From: CAZWHE01 sp964633825
GTDB lineage: Bacteria > Planctomycetota > B15-G4 > CAYZWU01
Length of the DNA: 64,000 nt
Assembly (NCBI GenBank): GCA_964633825.1
Contig: CAZWHE010000001.1
Location: 1-64,000 of the forward strand
Reading direction: 5' to 3'
The notes under the pieces are model-generated. The model saw only the letters and a program-made list of their open reading frames with translations. It did no database searches and was not told the DNA's origin. Positions 53,468 through 61,723 of this stretch are shown here, piece by piece (position 1 is the first letter of the stretch; the number at the start of each line of letters is the position of its first letter). Made by a program: the position numbers and the translations under genes.

Positions 53468-55908
53468 CACTTTTTGATCCATTCTCTCGTTCTCGTGTTG
53501 AGACGCTCCTGGTCATCCACGATGTCGCGCATCATCTGGAGCAGTTCCTGAAAATCCTCCCATTCGGACATCTTTTCCAAGAGCAGCTCGAGCGCTTTTA
53601 TGATTTTCGACTGCGTCTCCAAGGCATCCCGGATGAGAGCGGGCTTCTCTTCTTCGCTGCTGCAGACAACGGCGCGGGAAAGACTCCCGGCCGCCCGGGG
53701 AGAGAGGTCGCTCGAGACGACCAGCGACAAGCCGAGCATGCCGAGAAGGCGCGACATGGCGTCCATCTCACCGAATTCTCCCCCGGCGGATGCGGTGACA
53801 AGGGCCGCGTAGTGCGCGGGGTCGAAGACATCGCCCCCGGGGCCGGCGCCGTCGGCCAGCGATGTGGATTCGATTGAAAGCGCTCTTTCGAGAAGCGCCG
53901 CCGCCCCCGAGGTTTTGTCGAGACGATTGAAAAGGTACTCATCGAACAAAACAGCGAACTCGCGGGCGACCCTCTTTCCGCGCATTGTAATCTGGTTCTG
54001 GCCTATTTCGAGAGAGAGCAGAGCTTGCTCGCCGGGGAGCCCGCCCTCCTCTTCCGCGTCGGACATAACTTCACGAACCCGTTCCCTCTTTTCCTGTTGA
54101 TATGCCAGGAGATTCCTTACGTCCTCCCGCAGGCGGATCTGGCGTTCCGTGAGAAGCCGGATTTTTTCGCTGCCTGTCACAACATTGATCACGGCCGATT
54201 CGGTCAGGACCTTTCCGCCCTCATCCCCCGGCCGCGAATCGATGGCGAAAAGAGAATAGATCAGCGAGTCACGGGGGCTCAACCTGTGATAATCCACAGC
54301 GGCATCCCCCTCCTTGGCGGCATCGCCGTCCTTCGGATCGACGCCGGTCGAAGCGGTTCTTTCGACAAAGGGAAAGCGCCGCAATTCCAGGTCCATGACG
54401 TGGCGCCCCACGAGGCGCTTCGAGCCAAAGGGCTCTTCCACGTCGCGGGCCGTAAAGTCGAGAACTTCCTCTTTCCCCGGACCGACAACACGATAGGCTA
54501 TGCCCATGCGCGCTACGCCGTGGTCATCTTCCGCCGTGGCCCGAAAGGGTATCACGGCTTCGGGGGTGACATCGAGCTCGCGCCTGCGCGGCCGAAGGAG
54601 CTTGATGCGCGGGTCCTGATCTTTCCTGCAGATAACGGGGTAAACTGGATTGTCGAGATCCCCGAATCCCCTGTCGTTCCAGAGCTCGACGCGATAGTGG
54701 CCCGAAGCCCGAACCTCCATAGAATGGCGGAGGATCAAGGGATTCTCCATGTCCGCAGCAAGATCGACGCTCGCTTCCTCTCCACCGAGGTTTTTCCTCA
54801 AAACCGCTCTCGCCGCCGGGCAGGAGAGAGTAAAGACCATGTCCACAAGCGTCCCCTCGGGCGCCTCGACCTCGGCTGATTCGCGCGTCTCGTCCTCTTT
54901 TTCAAGGTATTCCGGATAGCGATAGGTAACCCGCGTTGCGCCAACCATGGGGAGCGGGATCACGGTGACATCCACCTCCCGTCCCCGCCCGTCGTCATCA
55001 CCGCCCCTCGCGCGCAATGTCATGGGAACCCTGATGTCGCGCACCAGGCACCGGTACTCCCCGTCTGTGCGCCTCTTCGCGGCGGAAAGAAGAAACCGGC
55101 CCCTTTTCGGCGACTGGACGACTTCGACTTCGCCGGGATCCCGCCCCTCCACGTCGATGCGGAGCGGAAGAGACGCCCCTTCCGCCACGACGACCGACTG
55201 CCTGCCCGCCGGGTCGGCTTCTCCCTCGATCAGGAACTGCGCCGCTCGGTCTTCCCGGCCGTCTTCTTCGATGGTGACCAGGAGAGTGGTTCTGCGCGGC
55301 CACTCCACGCTTCCTCCGAACATACGCTCCACCCCGACGCCGGCCATGCCCGGCTGCCACGCACCGAACGCGGCGATACTAACAACGAGTAAAACGGACA
55401 AAAGACCGATCCGTTTGACGCTCGTCGTGCTGAACACCCCATCCCACGTCTCGGCAGCCGCCGCCCGGCGCGCTTCCTCCACGGCGGCCCGCATCAGGGA
55501 GGGAGAAGAGCCGCCGTGCTCTTGTGAATCCGTGCCGGGCCTCGCCCGGGCCAGGCCCTCCATCTGAACGACTCCGATCAGCCGGCCGTCGAGCTTGGGA
55601 TAGCGGCTCTCCACGGCCAGCGCCATGTCCTCCACCGTGACCGTCCGCGTCAGGGGATAGACGAAAAACCTGTAGGCGGAATAGAAAATATAAGCCAGCG
55701 CTATCAGGCCGAGCACGACACGGACAGGAAGAGGAAGGATAAACACGACGTCGAGCATGAAAAGCAGGACAGCCGCGAGGGAAACGCGCAAGCAGAGATG
55801 AACAGCGCCGTTGGCGAGGTAAAGCCTTTTGAGCCTCCCGAGAAGGCTCTCGAGTCTCGCCGATATTTCGCGCCCGATCCGTTCCGTTTCCAAAGCCTCT
55901 CTCCTCAC
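53467..55908 (-). CDS. DUF4175-like membrane protein
   Basis: An 813-residue protein with two adjacent membrane segments near the N-terminus (about 40-90: LCLRVSLAAVLLFMLDVVFIL and VLGLIALAYIFYSAY) and a third near residue 170 (IGLLSVLLVVSIAAFGAW). A large extracytoplasmic beta-rich part follows, then a helical C-terminus. The layout matches DUF4175-type proteins, often near Bat/MoxR-like genes elsewhere, although none is here. The GTG at 55908 overlaps the upstream toroid stop (GTGA); a TTG at 55893 with GGAGAG nearby is an alternative. It could anchor the periplasmic parts of this operon to the inner membrane. Confidence 0.78.
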   Translation of the reverse strand: MRREALETERIGREISARLESLLGRLKRLYLANGAVHLCLRVSLAAVLLFMLDVVFILPLPVRVVLGLIALAYIFYSAYRFFVYPLTRTVTVEDMALAVESRYPKLDGRLIGVVQMEGLARARPGTDSQEHGGSSPSLMRAAVEEARRAAAAETWDGVFSTTSVKRIGLLSVLLVVSIAAFGAWQPGMAGVGVERMFGGSVEWPRRTTLLVTIEEDGREDRAAQFLIEGEADPAGRQSVVVAEGASLPLRIDVEGRDPGEVEVVQSPKRGRFLLSAAKRRTDGEYRCLVRDIRVPMTLRARGGDDDGRGREVDVTVIPLPMVGATRVTYRYPEYLEKEDETRESAEVEAPEGTLVDMVFTLSCPAARAVLRKNLGGEEASVDLAADMENPLILRHSMEVRASGHYRVELWNDRGFGDLDNPVYPVICRKDQDPRIKLLRPRRRELDVTPEAVIPFRATAEDDHGVARMGIAYRVVGPGKEEVLDFTARDVEEPFGSKRLVGRHVMDLELRRFPFVERTASTGVDPKDGDAAKEGDAAVDYHRLSPRDSLIYSLFAIDSRPGDEGGKVLTESAVINVVTGSEKIRLLTERQIRLREDVRNLLAYQQEKRERVREVMSDAEEEGGLPGEQALLSLEIGQNQITMRGKRVAREFAVLFDEYLFNRLDKTSGAAALLERALSIESTSLADGAGPGGDVFDPAHYAALVTASAGGEFGEMDAMSRLLGMLGLSLVVSSDLSPRAAGSLSRAVVCSSEEEKPALIRDALETQSKIIKALELLLEKMSEWEDFQELLQMMRDIVDDQERLNTRTREWIKK

Positions 55909-57038
55909 CTTTCAAAGATCGGAAGATATCCCTTCGGCAGCTGCAGGATAACGGCGGCCACTGCCGTCGAGAAATACTCTCCCGGTCCCGTAAAATTGTC
56001 CCAGTGCCCGTCTGAACGCTGGTCATCGAGCAGCTCGGTGCAGATCATCTCGTAGTAACGGCTCCACCAGGGCTCGCCCGCCGTGTACATCGCCTGGACC
56101 GCGTAGTAATTGCCGTACCAGTAGAAATAGTGCCCCCGGTAGTCCCTGGAAACAGTATGAAAATTATCCATGAGATACTGGAGGCTGTAATCGAGCTCTT
56201 TTTCCGAATACTCTCCCGCGTTGAACAGGGAGGTGACTCCGGCCGCTGTGAGCGAAAAGGACGATCTGTATCCGCTCGGCGAGCCGTTCCGGTAGATCTG
56301 GTAGAGAAACGCGCCCCGGTCCACCCTGTAGTAAGGATCCATCATGACAAAGGGATAGCGGCGGCGGCGCGCCTCGGTCTCGTCCACATAGGAATTGCGC
56401 ACGTAGCGGACCGCGCGGTCGATCGTGGATTTGGGCACCTTGATCCCCACGTTCCGGGCCGCACGAAGAGCCATGAGCTGGCAGACGGTGACGGACATGT
56501 CCGATTCGGGCGCAAAAGGCTTGTACCTCCAGGAACCGGAGCTGTTCTGGCACTTCACGACGAGCGTCACGGCTTCCTGGAGGTTCTTTTTCACGTCCGA
56601 CCGGTGAGTCATGCCGTAGACCTCGGCCAGAAAGAGGGTGGCGAAGGCGTGGCTGTACATCCGTGTGCCGCTCGCCGTGATGTAGCCCTCGTCGTTGACG
56701 CAGGAGAGGACGAAATTGATCGCTCCCGACACGGCCTTGCCGTATCGTCCGCGCTCGGGGAGATGCCCCCCCGACAGATAGGCGATCCCGGCCAGCGCGG
56801 TCACCCCGGGATGGGGCCGGGAGAACCGGATCACTTCGTAGTTCTCGTTCAGCTTGAAGCCGATGTCGCCGTCCCACGATCCGTCCCTGTTCTGATGATC
56901 TCTCAGAAAATCGAGACCCCGCTGCGCGGCGCCATGAATCTTCTCGGATGTGATGGATGCTTCCTGCACGAATGCTTCCTGCACGAGATCTTCATCCGCG
57001 TTTCCGACGAGAGCAAGCATTGCGAACAAAAGGATCAC
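55905..57038 (-). CDS. secreted alpha/alpha-toroid protein, paralogue
   Basis: A 377-residue exported protein, paralogous to the one at 49055-50188 and of the same length from its chosen start. It has QNRDGSWDGD, PERGRYGKAV, SSGSWRY and QRSDGHWDN motifs of toroid repeats, and ends in LQLPKGYLPIFER. The signal peptide is short (MILLFAMLALVGNADE). No DxDD cyclase motif is present. A 15-base tandem duplication gives VQEAFVQEAS near the N-terminus. The GTG start overlaps the propeller-protein stop (GTGA), with AGAGGAAAG upstream. Confidence 0.82.
   Translation of the reverse strand: MILLFAMLALVGNADEDLVQEAFVQEASITSEKIHGAAQRGLDFLRDHQNRDGSWDGDIGFKLNENYEVIRFSRPHPGVTALAGIAYLSGGHLPERGRYGKAVSGAINFVLSCVNDEGYITASGTRMYSHAFATLFLAEVYGMTHRSDVKKNLQEAVTLVVKCQNSSGSWRYKPFAPESDMSVTVCQLMALRAARNVGIKVPKSTIDRAVRYVRNSYVDETEARRRRYPFVMMDPYYRVDRGAFLYQIYRNGSPSGYRSSFSLTAAGVTSLFNAGEYSEKELDYSLQYLMDNFHTVSRDYRGHYFYWYGNYYAVQAMYTAGEPWWSRYYEMICTELLDDQRSDGHWDNFTGPGEYFSTAVAAVILQLPKGYLPIFER
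56957..56986. repeat. 15-bp perfect tandem duplication in-frame
   Basis: ATGCTTCCTGCACGA occurs twice in succession (56957-56971, 56972-56986), encoding VQEAF/VQEAS near the start of the mature toroid protein. Confidence 0.93.
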
Positions 57039-60000
57039 TTTCTTTCCTCTCGGAGGCAGATCAGGCGCGAATCCGCCAGAATGAGCAGAGCGCCCTCACG
57101 GAGCCGAACAACAAGCGGGCGGTAACCCGGAAGGATGTTTCCCGCACCTCCCGGTTCGAGAACATCCTTGCTAAAAGTAACGTCTCCCCCAGCGCCGTCT
57201 ACAAAGAATATCCTCCCTCTCAGGGCATCGACGTCGCGTCGCGCGGGATCATAGTCCACGACTACGATCAGACCGTCCCCGGCGACAATGCCTTCCTGGA
57301 TCGTGGGATGCCTTCCCCCCCTGCCCAGGATATTGAGAAGCATCCCCTCGAACCGGACCTCGCCCGTGTCGAGCTCTAGGGCCGAGACAGGAACCTCCCG
57401 CCCAAACCGGTAGGGCCGGACAAAAACGGTCCGGCTCGGAAAAACATGCCCCCCGCAGAAAATCCATTCCGACGGAGCCAGTTCGATCGATTTTTCAACC
57501 TGCCCTGTTTTGGAATCGAGGACAAGGAGCGTCATCCGCCGGCGGTTGCCCCGCAGGCTGCCCGACAGAGCCAGAAGCCCGTCCGGGATTTTCACGGCGC
57601 TGGCGGGGAGAAGGGTTCTCGAGCCGAGAGGACAGGTCCAGACTTCCTTTCCTGTTCGTGAATCGACGGCGAGAAGAAGGTTTCTCCTCAAGCCGGAATG
57701 GGGAGACCTCCTCCCGATCCTGAGAAGAAGGAGCCCTTGCGGAGATTCAAAGAGAAAAGGGCTCGCAAACGTGACATCGAGAGGAAGGCGGACCCGTTCC
57801 GCACCGGAGAGGGGATCGAGCACGAGAAGGGATCTCGAATTGACGATAACGGCAAAGGAATCGATGGCGGGAACGATCTGCACGTCTCTGCATTTCTCGA
57901 TCCTTTTTCTCCAGAGCACGCTGCCAGTCACGGGATTGACGCACTCGGCCGTCATCGTATCGTCACGGTCGCCTTCGAATGTGGCCACAACCATCCCGAG
58001 GAGCCCGTTCGAAGATCCCACATCGACGAGAAGGCCGTGGAACTCGCGTTCCCAGCAGCGGCGCCCGGACGCGATGTCGAATCCCACGCTGAACCGGTCA
58101 AAACAGAGAACGAGAACTTCACCGGCGACGAGGAAGTGCCGGATATCCCCCCGGGCGGCCGGGCGCCCCCTGTCCTCCCAGACCACGGCGTCTTCGACGT
58201 AATCATAGAGAAGAATCCGCTCTGGCGACGTCAAACGAAGGAGAACTTTGTTTTTCATTCCAGGCGGCAGGGGACCGCTCGGCTCGGGCATTTCAACAAA
58301 GGGAGAAGCAAATAATCTTTCCTTCTCCACAAAAGTACCCTGGGGAAGATTCGGTGCGGTTCTCTCACGGGAGATCTCTCCTTCGTGGGGGATGAGCTCG
58401 CCGTAGGTCGTGCCCTCTTTTCCGAAAGCGGGCACGGAAGCGTAATCCCCCCGGACTTTCATAAAAAGAAAGCGGGCTGCCTGGTCGTTTCCGCCTTCTC
58501 TCAGGGCGCACGCCATCAGGAAGTAAGCATGGGAGAGGATCTCTTCACCGGTCTCTCTCGACAGCAGTTCTGAAAGAACACGATAAGCATCGGCGGGACG
58601 GCCCTCGGCAAGAATGTATCGCGCCTGTTCAAGCACGGCCCGTCCCCCCACTTCTGAATTGGGAAATCTCCGAGCCACGGAACCGAGCTTGTCGGGGTTT
58701 CGCGCAGAGAGCGCTTTGGCGAACTCGGCCTTGGCCTCCGTCTCGAATGGTTCGTATATGGAGCGCCCCTCTTTCCGGACGAGGGCGGCGATCTCGCCTG
58801 CAGACCAGTCCCAGGCTTTTTTTCCGCCATAGGTCTCTTCGGGATAATTTTCCAGGATGCCGCGGAGAGAAGCGAGGACCGAAGGGGCGTTCCCTTTCTC
58901 CAACAGATTCTTGTAGCCCGCAAGGGCCGTAAAGAAACCGGCGCGACACCGGCCGAGATCGAAGCGCCCTTCGAAATCGAAAACCCTGTCCCGGGCTTCC
59001 CTGTCGATCGAACGGAGAACATCCGCCAAAGCATCGTCGTCATCGGTCTCGAAGTAGAGAAAGGCGAGCTCGACGGAAGCCCTGACGAACTGGGTCGGGC
59101 CGGGCGCCGACTCGGCAGCCGAGCGCAGCTCACGGGCCGCTTCATCAAACCGCCCCTGCCTCATGGCGAGGAGGCCTTTTTCGAGGCAGACGCCGTACAG
59201 CCCGGTCCGGATTCTCTTCAGCCCCGACGGTCCGACATCCCGCCCCATTGCGAGGGCTTTCTTGTAAAATCCCGCCGCCTTTTCGAGATCGTTCTCCAGC
59301 CTGTACATGTCGCCCACAAAAAGGAGATCCCAGAGGAGCTCGGCGTCCGATCCCGTTCTCCGAGCCGTATCGATGCGGGCCAGAGCGCGCTCCAACATGC
59401 CCGGCGCGTTGAAACAGACGCCGACCGTCTCGCTCGTCGCAAAGGCGGCCACATCCCCCATGAGAAAAAGATTCATGGGCCCCGCCGGCTCGCTCTCCTC
59501 GTCAAGGCTTCCGGCGGGTTTGTCGAAATCATCGACGATCCGGCCGGATTCCGTATCCACGGCCATGAACCGCCCCTCGAGCTCGAAGTGGAGACGGTCT
59601 TCGGTGAGAGCGCCCCGCCCGGCGCAGGCCCTCTCTTCGTAAGAGGGAGGGGTGCGCCAGAGGAGATCGCCTCCCCTGATATCGAGCGCCGCCGCGCCGC
59701 CGCTGCCGGCGAGGATGATCTTTCCACCGCGGATCCCCATGAGACGGCGGCAGTCGCCTGGCCAGAGCCTCTCGCCGTGAAAGACCCAGAGCATCTTTCC
59801 CGTGTGACGGTCGAAAGCCGCTGCATACTCGGAGTCGAGGGGCGTCGCCACAACAACACCGTCCGAGACGAGCGGGGGTTCGTTGTGCCACCAAACCCGG
59901 CGCGGCGGAGGATCGGTGAAATGGCTCACCTGCGACATTTCGATCGCATCGTACTCGGTGATCCAGCGGATCTGGCCGGACAGGGCATCGACGGCGGCGA

Positions 60001-61537
60001 CGAAACCGAGGTTGGAGCAGTAGTAGAGCGTGCCGTCCGACAAGGTCACGGGAGTTGTCGTGAACTCCTTGAAGTTCATGTTGAACATGGTGAGCTCCTG
60101 CTGGCCGACGCCGATAGGCGTTTTCCAGAGCAGGTCGCCGGTGTTGAGATCGAAACAAAGGAGGAAACACCTGATCCCGCCTTCGATGAGACAGCCTTCA
60201 CAAAAGACCCTGTTGCCCGTCACGGCGGGCGGCGTGGAGATGCTGAGACGGTTCAGGAAGGAATCGAATCCGCCCCCCCCCTGCTTCCAGAGAAGCCTCC
60301 CTTCGTCGAGAGAGAACGCATAAAGAGACCGGACCGGTATCGGCTTGTTGATCACGTCCCTGTAAAGACGCTTCTGCTTCCGCCTGGGCCGGGCGGACTG
60401 GAGGTTGGTGAGAAGGACGCCGTTGTGGACCGTTCCGCCCGCTATGATCCTGCCGCTGATCGTCCCCGCCTGCCTCCTGTATGCCCGATCGGTATACTCT
60501 CTCAGTTTGAAAAAACTAACCGCGTCGAGATCGCCCGCAAGGGGACCGGGAAACTCCCAGAGGCGCTCACCGGAATAGATCGAGAAGGCTTTCACAGAAA
60601 CGGAGTCGTTGACAACGAGCAGATCCCCCTCGCGAACGAGGCGAAAAGGGAGGCGGCACCCCCCCATTTCCCGGAAAGGATTCTCGTCCCTCATGGATTC
60701 ACCGAACAGGCTTCCTTCCCACGTGAGCGGCGAAAAAGAGGCGCCGGCCAGAAAGGGCATGGGACGGTTGCGGTCGTTGGCGCCTCCCATCGTGCTCCAT
60801 CTCAACTCGGAGAGCGGGCGCCGGCCCGAACCCGAGCTTTCGTTGGGCCGGGTGCGGGCCAGGCGCGCTTCAACGGCCTCACCGATCCGCCCCGAATAGA
60901 GGATCTGTTTTTTCAAATAGAGCTCGGCGAGCCCGGGCTCGCCCCGTTCGAGGTAGTAATCACCCATAAAACGGAGCGCCCTGAGTCCGAAAGAAGCAGA
61001 GGACCAGGTCCGGGCGATTTTTTCCATCCGAGGGAGATCGAAATTCGCCTTCGCCTCCCTGAAATCGTCGAGAGTTTTCTTTCCGGCATACGCCTCCCAG
61101 GCTTTCCGGCCTTCCTCGGGCATCCGGGAGAGAAGATAGCGCGCCAGCTCGGCGGCGCCCACAAACCGGGCACAGCTCCTGCCCAGACCCCGGACGCTTT
61201 CTCTCCCGGCCTGGAAGACTTTATCGCCGTACAGGGTGACGACCTCGAACAGATCCGCCGCAGCGGCTGCATGATTCCGGACCTTCATGTTTTCGCCGGC
61301 CCTGTGAATCAACTGCTCGGCCTCGGACGATTCGGGGACGCGAAAAGAGCGAAGCACCTGGCGGTCGGGGTTGCGCTTGAAAGAGGGATCAACGACGAGG
61401 TCCCAGTTGTCGTAGTTGTGGTCCTGCGCCTCGAGGGACCCGCCCGAGAGGATTCCCACGATCACGGCGAGGACCAAGCCCATTCCAACGGGGCGGATGG
61501 AATCCGTGCGCGTGAAATCCGTTCTCCATATCGTCAT
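57035..61537 (-). CDS. giant exported PQQ-like double-propeller TPR protein
   Basis: A 1500-residue exported protein with an N-terminal signal segment (GMGLVLAVIVGILSGGSLEAQ). TPR-like helices cover about 75-230 (ARYLLSRMPEEGRKAWEAYAG). A PQQ/BamB-type propeller follows (about 265-690), with blades such as LYAFSLDEGRLLWKQ, FDLNTGDLLWKTPIG and AFDRHTGKMLWVFHG. A second TPR block lies at about 735-1060, then a second propeller to the C-terminus (NPVTGSVLWRKRIE, DSRTGKEVWTCPLG). It is probably periplasmic or on the outer membrane face and binds proteins; no cofactor-binding catalytic site was identified. It is the first gene of the seven-gene envelope operon. Confidence 0.88.
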   Translation of the reverse strand: MTIWRTDFTRTDSIRPVGMGLVLAVIVGILSGGSLEAQDHNYDNWDLVVDPSFKRNPDRQVLRSFRVPESSEAEQLIHRAGENMKVRNHAAAAADLFEVVTLYGDKVFQAGRESVRGLGRSCARFVGAAELARYLLSRMPEEGRKAWEAYAGKKTLDDFREAKANFDLPRMEKIARTWSSASFGLRALRFMGDYYLERGEPGLAELYLKKQILYSGRIGEAVEARLARTRPNESSGSGRRPLSELRWSTMGGANDRNRPMPFLAGASFSPLTWEGSLFGESMRDENPFREMGGCRLPFRLVREGDLLVVNDSVSVKAFSIYSGERLWEFPGPLAGDLDAVSFFKLREYTDRAYRRQAGTISGRIIAGGTVHNGVLLTNLQSARPRRKQKRLYRDVINKPIPVRSLYAFSLDEGRLLWKQGGGGFDSFLNRLSISTPPAVTGNRVFCEGCLIEGGIRCFLLCFDLNTGDLLWKTPIGVGQQELTMFNMNFKEFTTTPVTLSDGTLYYCSNLGFVAAVDALSGQIRWITEYDAIEMSQVSHFTDPPPRRVWWHNEPPLVSDGVVVATPLDSEYAAAFDRHTGKMLWVFHGERLWPGDCRRLMGIRGGKIILAGSGGAAALDIRGGDLLWRTPPSYEERACAGRGALTEDRLHFELEGRFMAVDTESGRIVDDFDKPAGSLDEESEPAGPMNLFLMGDVAAFATSETVGVCFNAPGMLERALARIDTARRTGSDAELLWDLLFVGDMYRLENDLEKAAGFYKKALAMGRDVGPSGLKRIRTGLYGVCLEKGLLAMRQGRFDEAARELRSAAESAPGPTQFVRASVELAFLYFETDDDDALADVLRSIDREARDRVFDFEGRFDLGRCRAGFFTALAGYKNLLEKGNAPSVLASLRGILENYPEETYGGKKAWDWSAGEIAALVRKEGRSIYEPFETEAKAEFAKALSARNPDKLGSVARRFPNSEVGGRAVLEQARYILAEGRPADAYRVLSELLSRETGEEILSHAYFLMACALREGGNDQAARFLFMKVRGDYASVPAFGKEGTTYGELIPHEGEISRERTAPNLPQGTFVEKERLFASPFVEMPEPSGPLPPGMKNKVLLRLTSPERILLYDYVEDAVVWEDRGRPAARGDIRHFLVAGEVLVLCFDRFSVGFDIASGRRCWEREFHGLLVDVGSSNGLLGMVVATFEGDRDDTMTAECVNPVTGSVLWRKRIEKCRDVQIVPAIDSFAVIVNSRSLLVLDPLSGAERVRLPLDVTFASPFLFESPQGLLLLRIGRRSPHSGLRRNLLLAVDSRTGKEVWTCPLGSRTLLPASAVKIPDGLLALSGSLRGNRRRMTLLVLDSKTGQVEKSIELAPSEWIFCGGHVFPSRTVFVRPYRFGREVPVSALELDTGEVRFEGMLLNILGRGGRHPTIQEGIVAGDGLIVVVDYDPARRDVDALRGRIFFVDGAGGDVTFSKDVLEPGGAGNILPGYRPLVVRLREGALLILADSRLICLREERK

Positions 61538-61652
61538 TGCGTTCAGCCGCTTCCTTCCGGCGTATGAGATTCGAACAGCGCCTCTCTCGCCGGATTCTCT
61601 TCAATTAATATACGAAGAATCACTCCGGTAACGACACTGAAACCGGAAGAGC

Positions 61653-61693
61653 CGCCAAAAAACAGGCCGCCCGCACTGTCAGGCGCGGGCGGC
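61653..61693 (-). terminator. rho-independent terminator after gingipain-like gene
   Basis: On the minus strand a nine-pair GC stem (61666-61674 with 61685-61693), ten-base loop, then CTGTTTTTTGG. It lies 30 bases past the stop of the protease gene and separates it from the envelope operon, whose promoter must therefore lie between it and 61537. Confidence 0.88.
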
Positions 61694-61723
61694 TGGCTTG
61701 ATGCGGATGATACGCCGCAAGAA

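Noticed and set aside
59588..61567. A 659-codon plus-strand frame opposite the propeller gene
   Set aside because: Antisense shadow; the minus-strand product has clear PQQ-propeller blades and TPR.
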